60,821 nucleotides of DNA, taken from Allochromatium humboldtianum (lineage in GTDB: Bacteria > Pseudomonadota > Gammaproteobacteria > Chromatiales > Chromatiaceae). The notes beneath the pieces are model-generated. The model worked only from the letters and a program-made list of their open reading frames with translations, searched no databases and was not told where the DNA came from. Within the stretch, counting starts at the first letter, position 1; every line of letters starts with the position of its first letter. The position numbers and the translations under genes were made by a program. Below, one piece after another: positions 52,629 to 60,473 of this stretch. The stretch is taken from NCBI RefSeq assembly GCF_013385175.1, contig NZ_JABZEO010000018.1, forward strand, positions 1 through 60,821, in the 5' to 3' direction.

Positions 52629-52682
52629 CGCAACGCGGGGCTAGGCCTCTCGTCTCCCCTACCCTACCCCGCGCGTTGCGGC
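52629..52682. repeat. Large GC-rich inverted repeat
   Basis: CGCAACGCGGGG and CCCCGCGCGTTGCG pair around a 28-bp loop rich in CT. It lies between two minus-strand genes and may be a terminator or processing site. No known RNA is recognised. Confidence 0.5.
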
Positions 52683-52724
52683 AACTGCATTGTGCAGCTT
52701 TACGCCTGCACGATGCTTGGATAA

Positions 52725-53561
52725 CTACGCCGCCAAGGCTCCCAATTTCTGATACCGAAACCGCCGCCCACCGAGCACGGGGGAGGCGCACATATGCGCG
52801 GTGCACTGAATAGAATCGGCCAGGAACTGCTCGATCGCCGGCTCAATCTCGTGCTCGAGATACGCGATCGTGGGAACCTGATGGCCGTCATCTGTGGTGT
52901 GAATGTAGGGCTTCGTCGGCACCTGCGAGGCGCCAAGGGCGGCATGAAAGATCCCATCGGCCAGTCCACGCCCATACAGATGGTGCGCGTGCTTCTTGCT
53001 CACATAGCCCTGGGGCACGCCGTTTCTGTGTTGCAGTTCGACCTGCGCCAAACGGCTTTCGATCGATTTGGTCTGCTCGCTCAAGGCGGTCTGTTGGGCC
53101 AGCATCAGGGTCTGTGTCTGCTTGATCTTGTCGACCTCGACGATGGCTTTGACGATCGCGGCCAGCGCGGGATCTGAGATCGCCTGTTCTGTCGGCGTCT
53201 CACGTGGTCTGAAATAGGCTTCCTCCAAACGCCCAAACACCTCCCACGCTTCGTCGGTATCGAGCATCTTGGCGTGGCGGGACGCGCCGCGCTCAGTCCA
53301 AAGGGTGAGGCGCGAGGTAAACTTCAAAGAAGGATACCCAATGTCATTGGGCATCCCTAAGCGTTTGAAATCCTTGAGATCTTCGCCTTCAAGCCTGAAG
53401 AAATGCTTTTCAGAAACGAACCTGTCTTTATTGTTGGCATAGTTCATCTGGATGTTTTTCACATCAGTACCATACAACTGCGCGAGTTGTTCGGTCGTGA
53501 TCACGCGCACATTCTGATAGGCGATGACAGGGAGATTCTCAGGGGTGATGGCTGTCTGCAT
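52725..53561 (-). CDS. ORF6N-domain protein
   Basis: 278 residues from ATG 53561 (MQTAITPENLPVIAYQNVRVITTEQLAQLYGTDVKNIQMNYANNKDRFVSEKHFFRLEGEDLKDFK). The ORF6N domain, common in phage antirepressor and KilA-related proteins, is at residues 10-110. A helical middle (SEQTKSIESRLAQVELQHRNG) is followed by a unique C-terminal part. It probably binds DNA. Confidence 0.8.
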   Translation of the reverse strand: MQTAITPENLPVIAYQNVRVITTEQLAQLYGTDVKNIQMNYANNKDRFVSEKHFFRLEGEDLKDFKRLGMPNDIGYPSLKFTSRLTLWTERGASRHAKMLDTDEAWEVFGRLEEAYFRPRETPTEQAISDPALAAIVKAIVEVDKIKQTQTLMLAQQTALSEQTKSIESRLAQVELQHRNGVPQGYVSKKHAHHLYGRGLADGIFHAALGASQVPTKPYIHTTDDGHQVPTIAYLEHEIEPAIEQFLADSIQCTAHMCASPVLGGRRFRYQKLGALAA

Positions 53562-53655
53562 GAGCAAGGCTCCGTGGATGCGGCCCACCCTCGGGCGGGC
53601 GATGGGTTACTCGTCTTGCACAAAAAGCCCCGTCCCTAAAGGGACGGAGAGCCGG

Positions 53656-53796
53656 TCAAACAAGCGCTATCAGAATGAGGTAACAGAACAACACGATCGC
53701 ACTCAGAAGGACGCTGATGAGCTTGAGTTGGCGACTGATCAGGTTCAGGTCGACTTCGTGACTGGTGGTGCTGCTTTCTGGATTGTCGGTACGCAT
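53656..53796 (-). CDS. Small single-pass membrane protein
   Basis: 46 residues (MRTDNPESSTTSHEVDLNLISRQLKLISVLLSAIVLFCYLILIALV), with ATG 53796 behind TAGGAG. A polar N-terminus and one C-terminal transmembrane helix. It is upstream of the ORF6N gene on the same strand. The family is unknown. Confidence 0.6.
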   Translation of the reverse strand: MRTDNPESSTTSHEVDLNLISRQLKLISVLLSAIVLFCYLILIALV

Positions 53797-54060
53797 ACCG
53801 TTAGCTCCTAAACGTGTTTTTTCAGGGGCTTGGCTTGGCGCTCAAGCCGAGGTTATTGAGGCCTATTGTACGAAAAAATTTCTTATCTGCAACGCAGATT
53901 ATGAAATATTTTCGCGCCCGATTGCGTGAAAAAACCTGATATCTGCCTAAAAAATGCAGACTAATTCTGAGTCGCCGGGAGCAAAAAACAGAAACCTTTT
54001 GCGTGTGCAAAAGAATGGGGGGAGCCGACCGGCCCAGCGGCAGACCGGTCGAACGAAGAT
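53797..54060. other. Intergenic region
   Basis: No gene is supported. The short minus-strand frame here has poor composition. A repeated TTATCTGC-AACGCAGATTATGAAA / TATCTGCCTAAAAAATGCAG pattern at about 53882-53961 could be a binding site. Confidence 0.3.
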
Positions 54061-54762
54061 TTAGGCGGCGATCAGGTACTCGCGCATGGCCCGTGCCGAC
54101 TCCACGCAGCGCTCTTGCCGGCTGAGATTCAATTTGAGCACTTTGGCAGGGGCTTGACTCAAATGACCGGTGCGCGTGTTTTTGAAGATGACGTGCCCGT
54201 AGCGCGCCGCATCAAGCCATTTGCTCGTGTCGCAGGAATGTTCAGTATCGGCCAGGTCTTCGATCGCCTTGAGCCAGTTCAGTCCAAGGAAGTGCAGATC
54301 GGGATGATCTTTTGAAATACTCAGTAGCTCAGTGAGCGCACCCTTATCCTTAACGCGCATCAAAGGAACCAATCCGCCGATGCAGACTTTAGTCGATTTC
54401 CTGGCATACCAATCCAGATCGCGCCAAGGCGACCCCCATTGGTAGACCGGGTAAATATCCGGGCGCTTCTTGCCTTCGTGCTCGAAGGCAAGAAACAGGT
54501 CTTCAACTCGACGCCAGTTTTTGCGCGTTGCAATCGAGTCGCCAATCACATCGGGTGCGATGGCCCATGCGATCTGCGCCTCGCCTTCCAGGCGGGCGAC
54601 CCGTGCGACATAGTCATCGACTGAATCCAAAACACGGACATGGCTAGGGCTATCCGGCAGATTGCCGAAATCGGTTGGATCGGCCAGCCAATCCGTGACG
54701 CCTGCCTCCGTCAGCATCGTGGCTTCCGACGCCGATGCTACCCCTGAAAAAAACAATCGCAT
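54061..54762 (-). CDS. TGT/DpdA-like TIM-barrel protein
   Basis: 233 residues from ATG 54762 (MRLFFSGVASASEATML). The motifs CIGGLVPLM, LHFLGLNWLKAIED and CDTSKWLDAARYG resemble those of tRNA-guanine transglycosylase relatives in phages (DpdA), which insert 7-deazaguanines into DNA. Zinc Cys of true TGT are not seen. A DNA- or tRNA-modifying role is inferred; no preQ0 pathway genes are nearby. Confidence 0.55.
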   Translation of the reverse strand: MRLFFSGVASASEATMLTEAGVTDWLADPTDFGNLPDSPSHVRVLDSVDDYVARVARLEGEAQIAWAIAPDVIGDSIATRKNWRRVEDLFLAFEHEGKKRPDIYPVYQWGSPWRDLDWYARKSTKVCIGGLVPLMRVKDKGALTELLSISKDHPDLHFLGLNWLKAIEDLADTEHSCDTSKWLDAARYGHVIFKNTRTGHLSQAPAKVLKLNLSRQERCVESARAMREYLIAA

Positions 54763-54776
54763 GGTGAATCCCCAAT

Positions 54777-54896
54777 TCAAACGCTGTCATTCGCTGCAAA
54801 AATTGCCAAAGCCGCCGCGACCAGCAACTCAGACGCAATCCAAAGAGTAAGGATCGCGCGCGGCTTGGTTGCCAACAGAGATTTAATGAATTGCAT
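54777..54896 (-). CDS. Small single-pass membrane protein
   Basis: 39 residues (MQFIKSLLATKPRAILTLWIASELLVAAALAIFAANDSV) from ATG 54896 behind GAGGTG. One transmembrane helix. It is directly upstream of the DpdA-like gene and probably co-transcribed. Confidence 0.5.
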   Translation of the reverse strand: MQFIKSLLATKPRAILTLWIASELLVAAALAIFAANDSV

Positions 54897-55144
54897 GATG
54901 CGACACCTCAAACGGCTGTTTTCTTAATTATACGTATGCGCCGCATCGCGAACTTTTGTTTTGTCAATTCAATTTGGCCATATTGCGCTAAACACTTATC
55001 CTCACGAAAGTCTTGCAAAAAAACAAAAACGACTTTTAGGTAGAAATAATCCAAGATGGACAAAGTAATCGCTATGATTGCGCCTGAGCTTGGTTTGGGT
55101 TAGTCTGGGATAAAATCCGGCTTGAATGACAAAGTGTTAATCCA

Positions 55145-55954
55145 ATGTGCAAACAAGAAAAATATCTTGAACGCATCCTTAGAAGCGCTAACGCTCGGCT
55201 GAATACAGGTAAGTCCATTGATGTGCTCACGTCCTATTTCGACAGCGCGCTTAGCCTGTCGCAAATCAAGCAACTGTTGGGGCGATCGTCGGCTTTGCGG
55301 CTTCCTGTCAGGCTCGCTTTGGATAAAGCGCATACCCAAAAACAACGGCGTCAAGTCACGCGGGATCTCAAAAATATTCCACTGATAATACAAACACTGG
55401 CAGAAGCCAACCGATGCAACCGGCCCCTCATCGATCACTTCAGGCAGCATCTTAGGAGTACAGAAGATCAGTTTGCCCGTCTGAACGCCGAGCAGGAACA
55501 ACAGCGCCTCGCTGAACTGCGCGATCAGGTCGAGGAAAAACGCAACGCGGGAACGCTGATCCGATGGCTGGCGGGACTCTCCCCTTCTGATAGGCGGCGC
55601 TTGGGTACTCGTGCGGAGCGTCAGGAGGCCGCGCAGATGCGCAAAGAGGCGCTCAAGGCCGGCGCTGCACGAGAAATGCTTCAGTGCTCGCTGGCGGAAC
55701 TGAATCGCTGGACAGAAGAAGGGCGGCTAACGGTGCTCTTCTACCGCCGAGAGCCGACTCAATTGGGAAAGACGATCGAAAAGCGGTTTTGGTCCAGAGA
55801 GGATCTCGAATCGGCCATCCCGCACCTAAACGATTGGCGATCTGAATGGGAGGCGAGAAAAAAGGCGAAGCGCACGAAATTGCGTGATGAATTTGGCTAT
55901 GTTCCTGAGCATAGCCGGCATTTGCCGCAAGGGAAACGTTGCTACGTTTTTTAG
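55145..55954 (+). CDS. Hypothetical protein paired with the recombinase
   Basis: 269 residues (MCKQEKYLERILRSANARLNTGKSIDVLTSYFDSALSLSQIKQLLGRSSALRLPVRLALDK). It is helical and highly charged, with a coiled-coil middle (ARLNAEQEQQRLAELRDQVEEKRNAG) and a C-terminal part resembling a DNA-binding helix (MLQCSLAELNRWTEEGRLTVLFYRREP). The stop lies 23 bp before the recombinase start. Function unknown; perhaps an accessory factor. No Cas family is recognised. Confidence 0.6.
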   Translation: MCKQEKYLERILRSANARLNTGKSIDVLTSYFDSALSLSQIKQLLGRSSALRLPVRLALDKAHTQKQRRQVTRDLKNIPLIIQTLAEANRCNRPLIDHFRQHLRSTEDQFARLNAEQEQQRLAELRDQVEEKRNAGTLIRWLAGLSPSDRRRLGTRAERQEAAQMRKEALKAGAAREMLQCSLAELNRWTEEGRLTVLFYRREPTQLGKTIEKRFWSREDLESAIPHLNDWRSEWEARKKAKRTKLRDEFGYVPEHSRHLPQGKRCYVF

Positions 55955-55977
55955 GTTTGCGAAGTTGGAGTGAGCGC

Positions 55978-57171
55978 ATGCAGAAACCTGACTCATCGGC
56001 CACTCAGGCCGCTGGAGGCCCGCTTGCACACGAGCGACATCTCACCCTGGTTCAAAGTCCGGCACCCCGCTTGCCGGCCAGCCTGGTCGAACCGTTATTT
56101 GCCCCCGACGGCTGGATGCAAGCGCCCTCCCCGATTGTGGCCAGCGCCCTGGCTGCCGCCGCGCCCAACACGCGAAAAGCCTGGGCCGCCGATTGGAGCG
56201 TGTTCCGCGACTGGTGTTTGGGACCGGCGGCCCGGCATGTCCCCGAGCGTCACGCGCGCGTTACCCTCCCCGTATCCCCACATTTGCTGGCCTGTTTTCT
56301 GGCCGATCAGCGTTCCGGCGTCGGCACCGGAGATGGCGATCGTCGCTCGATCAACAGTCTGCGACGCTACTTGAGCACGCTTGCCACGCTGCATCGTCTC
56401 CTGGAACTGCCCTCGCCGACAGATCATCCGCTGGTGAAAAACACATTGAAGTCGTTGGTGCGCGGCAGCGGGGGCGCGAAACAGGCGGCAGCAGTGCGCT
56501 GGTCGCATGTTGCAGCGATCTTACCCTTGCTTCCGGACACCCTGTCCGGCTGGCGGGATCGGGCGCTGCTGGTGATCGGGCACAATACCCTGGCGCGTCG
56601 CGCCGAACTGGTTGCGCTCAATGTGGAGGATGTCCTGTGGCTGGATGATGGTTCTGCGACGATTGCACTGCGTCCGACAAAAACCGACCTGGAGGCTGAT
56701 GTCGATGTGCGGTATCTCAGTCCACCGGCCGCGAAAGTTGTGCGCCTCTGGCTGAAACGTAGTCGACTCCAGGATGGGCCGCTGTTGACGCGGATACAGC
56801 GCAACGGCGAGGCCTGCCTAAATCGTGCGAGTTATGGACGGCGCTTAACGGATGGTATGGTGAATTTAATCCTTAAAGACGCTATGGGACGCCTGGCCGA
56901 AGCACGTGGGGAATTGCTTTTACCCGAGGATATGGGAGAAGAAACGCGACGAAGCGCGTGGCGCGCTCATGCCAGTTCGGTTTCGGGTCATTCACTCAGG
57001 GTAGGCGCTGCGCAGGATATGGCCGCCGCTGGAATTCCAACGGCTGGAATCCTTCAGGCAGGCGGCTGGAAGGATGTGCGGATGATCAAGCGCTATTTGC
57101 GGCATCTTTCAGCGTTGGAAGGGGGGATGGCTCAATGGTGGGCGGCGCAAAGCGAACGAACCCTTTTTTAG
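55978..57171 (+). CDS. Tyrosine recombinase/integrase
   Basis: 397 residues from ATG 55978, behind GGAG. The core-binding domain (AAPNTRKAWAADWSVFRDWC) is followed by the catalytic domain with Arg in NTLARRAELVALNVEDV, HSLRVGAAQDMAAAG (His-x-x-Arg), then GGWKDVRMIKRYLRH with the nucleophile Tyr. It probably catalyses site-specific recombination such as plasmid dimer resolution or element integration. Its 3' end is next to the CRISPR leader. Confidence 0.88.
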   Translation: MQKPDSSATQAAGGPLAHERHLTLVQSPAPRLPASLVEPLFAPDGWMQAPSPIVASALAAAAPNTRKAWAADWSVFRDWCLGPAARHVPERHARVTLPVSPHLLACFLADQRSGVGTGDGDRRSINSLRRYLSTLATLHRLLELPSPTDHPLVKNTLKSLVRGSGGAKQAAAVRWSHVAAILPLLPDTLSGWRDRALLVIGHNTLARRAELVALNVEDVLWLDDGSATIALRPTKTDLEADVDVRYLSPPAAKVVRLWLKRSRLQDGPLLTRIQRNGEACLNRASYGRRLTDGMVNLILKDAMGRLAEARGELLLPEDMGEETRRSAWRAHASSVSGHSLRVGAAQDMAAAGIPTAGILQAGGWKDVRMIKRYLRHLSALEGGMAQWWAAQSERTLF

Positions 57172-57287
57172 CGATGACGCTAGAATGTTGTTTTTCAAGG
57201 CATCTTCATGGCATTCAGAAAAAGGGATTTAGCGTGCTTTTGGTCAAAAACGATTGAAAATCAGCGAATTGCACGCTAATATCTGTA
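57172..57287 (+). promoter_or_regulatory. Leader of the main CRISPR array
   Basis: An AT-rich non-coding stretch. The last 45 bp (CAAAAACGATTGAAAATCAG to ATCTGTA) resemble the mini-array leader. Transcription rightward is inferred from leader position and from degeneration of the last repeat. Confidence 0.7.
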
Positions 57288-58044
57288 GTAAACAGCCGGA
57301 TAGGCTGCTTATAGAGCTGGAAGCGCGCGACCAGCAGCTGGCCACACGTAAACAGCCGGATAGGCTGCTTATAGAATCTGGCACGAGCCTTCCTGCCACC
57401 CTGAAGGGTAAACAGCCGGATAGGCTGCTTATAGAGGCTGGCGAGCGCGGAACCGACTGGAACGACTGTGAACAGCCGGATAGGCTGCTTATAGATTATG
57501 AGCCACGCATTCGACCAAGATGAGGGAGTGAACAGCCGGATAGGCTGCTTATAGAGACCCGAGAACCCAACGATCGTTGATACAGCGGTGAACAGCCGGA
57601 TAGGCTGCTTATAGAACGTCTAAAAAGCGCGCAGAATTGATCGAACAGTGAACAGCCGGATACGCTGCTTATAGAGGTGCCGACGTCGATTAGTGCCGCG
57701 CCATACTGTGAACAGCCGGATAGGCTGCTTATAGAACAGTGCGGACAGACAACCCGCTGTTCTTTCAGTGAACAGCCGGATAGGCTGCTTATAGACGCTC
57801 GTCTTTGGCACTGGTTCCGTAGACCGCGTGAACAGCCGGATAGGCTGCTTATAGAGATCTGGGCCAACGCCGGCTGCTGGCGACGGAATGAACAGCCGGA
57901 TAGTCTGCTTATAGATCAAGACGCGCCCGTTTCGCCTCCTTGGCTTCGTGAACAGCCGGATAGGCTGCTTATAGAGTGATGGCTTTCACTCATAAATGAA
58001 GAGCGTGATGAGCCAAGTGAACTGCCGGATAGGCAGCCTATATG
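57288..58044 (+). CRISPR. CRISPR array, 13 repeats, type I-F-like
   Basis: Twelve 28-bp repeats at exact 60-bp periods (57288 to 57975), starting GTRAACAGCC and ending TGCTTATAGA with palindromic core CAGCC-GGATA-GGCTG. Eleven spacers are 32 bp and all differ. A thirteenth degenerate repeat (58017-58044) follows a 41-bp stretch. The repeat matches type I-F repeats at about two thirds of positions. Repeats 1-3 have A at position 3, later ones G; repeats 7 and 11 carry single changes. No cas genes in the window. Confidence 0.95.
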
Positions 58045-58075
58045 AACTTTCCCCAAAAATCCAGGAGCAGGATTC

Positions 58076-58549
58076 ATGCAAGCTGTCGAAACTGGCGAGA
58101 TCGCAAAAATATACGAACGCAAAATTTGGATAGAGACAGATTTCCACGGTGACAAGCATGTCATGATTCAGCATCAGGACGGTGAAAGCGAACCATTCTG
58201 CTATTGTAGCTTTTTCTATGATCATCGCTACACCAGCAATTCAAATACGCACGCCGCTGCGGAAAACATGGCTAAAGCCTTGGGGGCGCAAGAACCGATC
58301 GAATATCGCTCTCGTTCTATTTCTTTCGCCATTCCGACCATTCCCGAGTCGCTCAACAAAGCCTATGTCTATGCGATGCGGGCCCAAATGGTCATTTCTC
58401 GATCTAAATCGGAACGTGCCTTGAGAGAAGTTCCTGATGATCTGCTCGATATCTCGCGCATGCAGCTGCTGGACCTCGTGGTTCGCATTGAGTCTGAGCA
58501 AAAAAATCGGTATTCCGAGTATGCGAAAATAGCTGAAAACAAGAATTGA
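58076..58549 (+). CDS. Hypothetical protein downstream of the array
   Basis: 157 residues (MQAVETGEIAKIYERKIWIETDFHGDKHVMIQHQDGESEPFCYCSFFYDHRYTSNSNTHAAAENMAKALGAQ). Beta-rich N-terminus, helical C-terminus. ATG 58076 follows AGGAG. Located 31 bp after the last degenerate repeat. No domain recognised. Confidence 0.55.
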   Translation: MQAVETGEIAKIYERKIWIETDFHGDKHVMIQHQDGESEPFCYCSFFYDHRYTSNSNTHAAAENMAKALGAQEPIEYRSRSISFAIPTIPESLNKAYVYAMRAQMVISRSKSERALREVPDDLLDISRMQLLDLVVRIESEQKNRYSEYAKIAENKN

Positions 58550-58557
58550 GGGCGAAA

Positions 58558-58821
58558 ATGAGTTTGATAGCACCTTGTCCATTCTGCGCCGGCATCAACG
58601 TCGAATATCGATTAACCTGCGGTGCCGGATATGTCACCTGTCTCGATTGTGATTCCTACGGGCCGATGGTTAGAGATGATGTCGATGAAGCACTCCGTCA
58701 TTCGCAAGCGATTAAAAAGTGGAATATGCGCTCTCAAACTGAGGAACTAACGGCGCATGTGACGCATAATTCCGGCGTAGTCAATAATCAGCACGAAAAA
58801 TCGGCAGCGGCGCCGATTTAA
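58558..58821 (+). CDS. Lar-like zinc-ribbon protein
   Basis: 87 residues from ATG 58558 (MSLIAPCPFCAGINVEYRLTCGAGYVTCLDCDSYGPMVRDDVDEALRHSQAIKKWNMR). The CPFC...CLDC...GP pattern and the AIKKWN tail match Lar-family restriction alleviation proteins. Like ArdB it could help the DNA evade restriction. Confidence 0.75.
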   Translation: MSLIAPCPFCAGINVEYRLTCGAGYVTCLDCDSYGPMVRDDVDEALRHSQAIKKWNMRSQTEELTAHVTHNSGVVNNQHEKSAAAPI

Positions 58822-58942
58822 AGCCGTCAAGACATCAGTGCAGCGTGGTTTCTTGGTCAGCCTTGCCCGAGGTGTATTTCTGTCCAGCAAATCCTTGTGA
58901 AGTTCGTTCATGTTGAGCGGACACCATGAGGAGACGATAGCG

Positions 58943-59278
58943 ATGAAAACCGCACGTTTTTGGGTCTACTGGAATGCTCCGGTCAAAATCTCTTTGAAGC
59001 CTGGCCAGACCCTAGCCTACTCGACAGGTCGTCGCGCGACGGACGAAGGGTGGGATTTCTACGCCGAGCGCTGGACCCACGAGGGTGATCGCGTTCGGCG
59101 CGAAAGCATCAGCGACGGAGTGGACTGCGATGGTCGACTGAGCGGGTTTTGCGAAAGCGAGAGCCTGATCGAGGGTGATCTCCAGGCGGGCTATGAAACG
59201 GATGGAGTCATCTACCCGCGCTGGCGGCAGATCGACAGCAACCAGCGAGACTATCAGGCGGAAGCGGCGGGCTATTGA
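58943..59278 (+). CDS. Hypothetical protein
   Basis: 111 residues from ATG 58943 behind GAGGAG (MKTARFWVYWNAPVKISLKPGQTLAYSTGRRATDEGWDFYAERWTHEGDRVRRESISDGVDCDGRLSGFCESESL). This beta-rich pattern is known from small plasmid and ICE proteins of unknown role. A terminator follows. Confidence 0.6.
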   Translation: MKTARFWVYWNAPVKISLKPGQTLAYSTGRRATDEGWDFYAERWTHEGDRVRRESISDGVDCDGRLSGFCESESLIEGDLQAGYETDGVIYPRWRQIDSNQRDYQAEAAGY

Positions 59279-59303
59279 GCCTCGATCGCTTGACTGTCCC
59301 ACA

Positions 59304-59337
59304 CCCCTACTGAGCTATGCTTAGTAGGGGTTTTTTG
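59304..59337 (+). terminator. Rho-independent terminator
   Basis: CCCCTACT and AGTAGGGG stem (59304-59330) with a T6 tail on the plus strand, 26 bp after the 58943 gene. Confidence 0.85.
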
Positions 59338-59343
59338 TTCTGC

Positions 59344-59529
59344 CTAGCGATCGTCCAGATCGGCCAAAGCCGCATCCAGGAACCGCGGCATATCCGTGTC
59401 GGCCATGTCCGCCTGAGCGACTAGGCGAGACTGGCGACGGCATTCGTCGGCAAAATCCGGATGTCGCGGGTTTTTTCGCGCAAGACGCTGAACCTGATCC
59501 AGGTTCAATGCCGTGGCCTGGGCAATGTC
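59344..59529 (-). pseudogene. Remnant resembling a MazE-like (DUF3018) antitoxin
   Basis: The minus strand reads DIAQATALNLDQVQRLARKNPRHPDFADECRRQSRLVAQADMADTDMPRFLDAALADLDDR then TAG. The part from PDFADECRRQSRLVAQAD to the end resembles the C-terminus of DUF3018 antitoxins. A TAG lies just upstream in frame and only a TTG could start it. It overlaps the end of the ProQ-type gene in another frame. Confidence 0.4.
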
Positions 59530-59819
59530 TGACTAGCCAGTGCGGCCGCCGCCTCATCGGTACTGACCACGCTGACTGGCGTTCCTTGGAGACCAATACG
59601 CGGTGCCCCAGCCCGGATTTCTTTCAGGTAGCATCCACGCGCACAGTACGAACGCAGGGATCGCTGAACAGCCTGGGGCGCGTGTCCGGCCTCAATTAGA
59701 TCCAGATCGATGCCGATCTTGAGCGGTCGTGGGCGCTTCCAGTCGAAGCACGCTGGATACAGGGCGACGAGATCCAGTCGACAAATGGACAGCGGGCTTT
59801 CCGGCTCGGTGTTGGACAT
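59505..59819 (-). CDS. ProQ/FinO-domain RNA-binding protein
   Basis: 104 residues. YPACFDWKRPRPLKIGIDLDLIEAGHAPQAVQRSLRSYCARGCYLKEIRAGAPRIGLQGTPVSVV is the ProQ/FinO fold. Such proteins bind small RNAs; on plasmids they often regulate transfer or host gene expression. It is short, with little beyond the core, so the C-terminus may have been lost. Confidence 0.82.
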   Translation of the reverse strand: MSNTEPESPLSICRLDLVALYPACFDWKRPRPLKIGIDLDLIEAGHAPQAVQRSLRSYCARGCYLKEIRAGAPRIGLQGTPVSVVSTDEAAAALASQTLPRPRH

Positions 59820-59948
59820 GGCTCGCTTCGATGATTCCCGTGTTGGTTAAGTGCAAAAATCTGTCTGGATCTTCGCAAGATTGCAAGTAGCGATTGTGCT
59901 ACCGTTGATCGCCATACTCCAGTCTCCCATCTCACGCGCGCCAAACCG

Positions 59949-60431
59949 ATGACACCTCGCTATCCACTGATCCTCGTCGACGCTTCCGGCTATCTGTTTC
60001 GGGCCTATCACGCCCTGCCCAAGCTGACCAACTCGCAGGGCGAGCCGACCGGTGCCCTGATCGGCGTGCTAAACATACTATGCAAGCTCTTCGAGGATCA
60101 TCGGCCCGAATACATCGGCGTGGTCTTCGATGCCGGCGGGCGCTGTTTCCGTCACGACATCTATCCCGACTACAAGGACTACAAGGCCGATTTTTGGGCG
60201 AGGCTAAATAGGCCCGAGCCCGAGGATCTGCGCGCCCAGGTCGAGCCGCTGATGGCGATCATCCGCGCCATGGGGCTACCGCTGTTGGTGGTGCCGGGAG
60301 TCGAGGCCACTGATGTGATCGGCACTCTGTCCACGCAAGCGGCGGCGACAGGTCTGCCGACCCTGATCTCGAGCGGGAACAAGGATCTGGCGCAACTGGT
60401 CAGCAAGCGTTTGACCTCCTCCCCGCCCTAA
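59949..60431 (+). pseudogene. Pol I-type 5'-3' exonuclease, truncated
   Basis: About 155 native codons ([64 protein letters not shown]...). The metal-binding Asp in [22 protein letters not shown], and [11 protein letters not shown] are present as in the N-terminal domain of DNA polymerase I. After DLAQLVSK the frame enters the TnpB element (RLTSSPP). The helical arch and the rest are missing. It cannot be told whether it was full polA or a separate exonuclease. Confidence 0.8.
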
Positions 60432-60473
60432 AGGACGGGGATTCCGTCCGGGGCGGAGAAGTTGCGGTTCTAG
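60417..60473 (-). repeat. Right end of a second TnpB element
   Basis: The hairpin CCCCGCCC-taaa-GGACGGGG at about 60422-60442 followed by CCGTCCGGGGCGG. Its end interrupts the exonuclease gene. It differs from the 32844 element, so it is a separate family. Confidence 0.7.

Noticed and set aside
52794..53177. Plus-strand frame opposite the ORF6N gene
   Set aside because: Antisense shadow; the minus-strand frame carries the recognisable ORF6N domain.
57254..57979. Open frames across the array (repeated QPDRLLIE and SSLSGCS peptides)
   Set aside because: They arise because the 60-bp period is a multiple of three. No ribosome binding site or conserved protein supports them.
57288..58044. The repeats as plasmid iterons
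   Set aside because: Exact 60-bp period, 32-bp unique spacers, palindromic 28-bp repeats and a leader shared with a second array fit CRISPR. Iterons are shorter with about 21-22 bp spacing and no unique spacers of fixed length.
57288..58044. Type IV-A assignment for the arrays
   Set aside because: A plasmid location and plasmid-like spacer are suggestive, but the repeat looks like type I-F and no csf genes are present, so type IV is not claimed.
59321..59596. Minus-strand 91-codon frame ending near 59321
   Set aside because: It is an out-of-frame reading of the ProQ-type gene and the antitoxin remnant, with unlikely composition.
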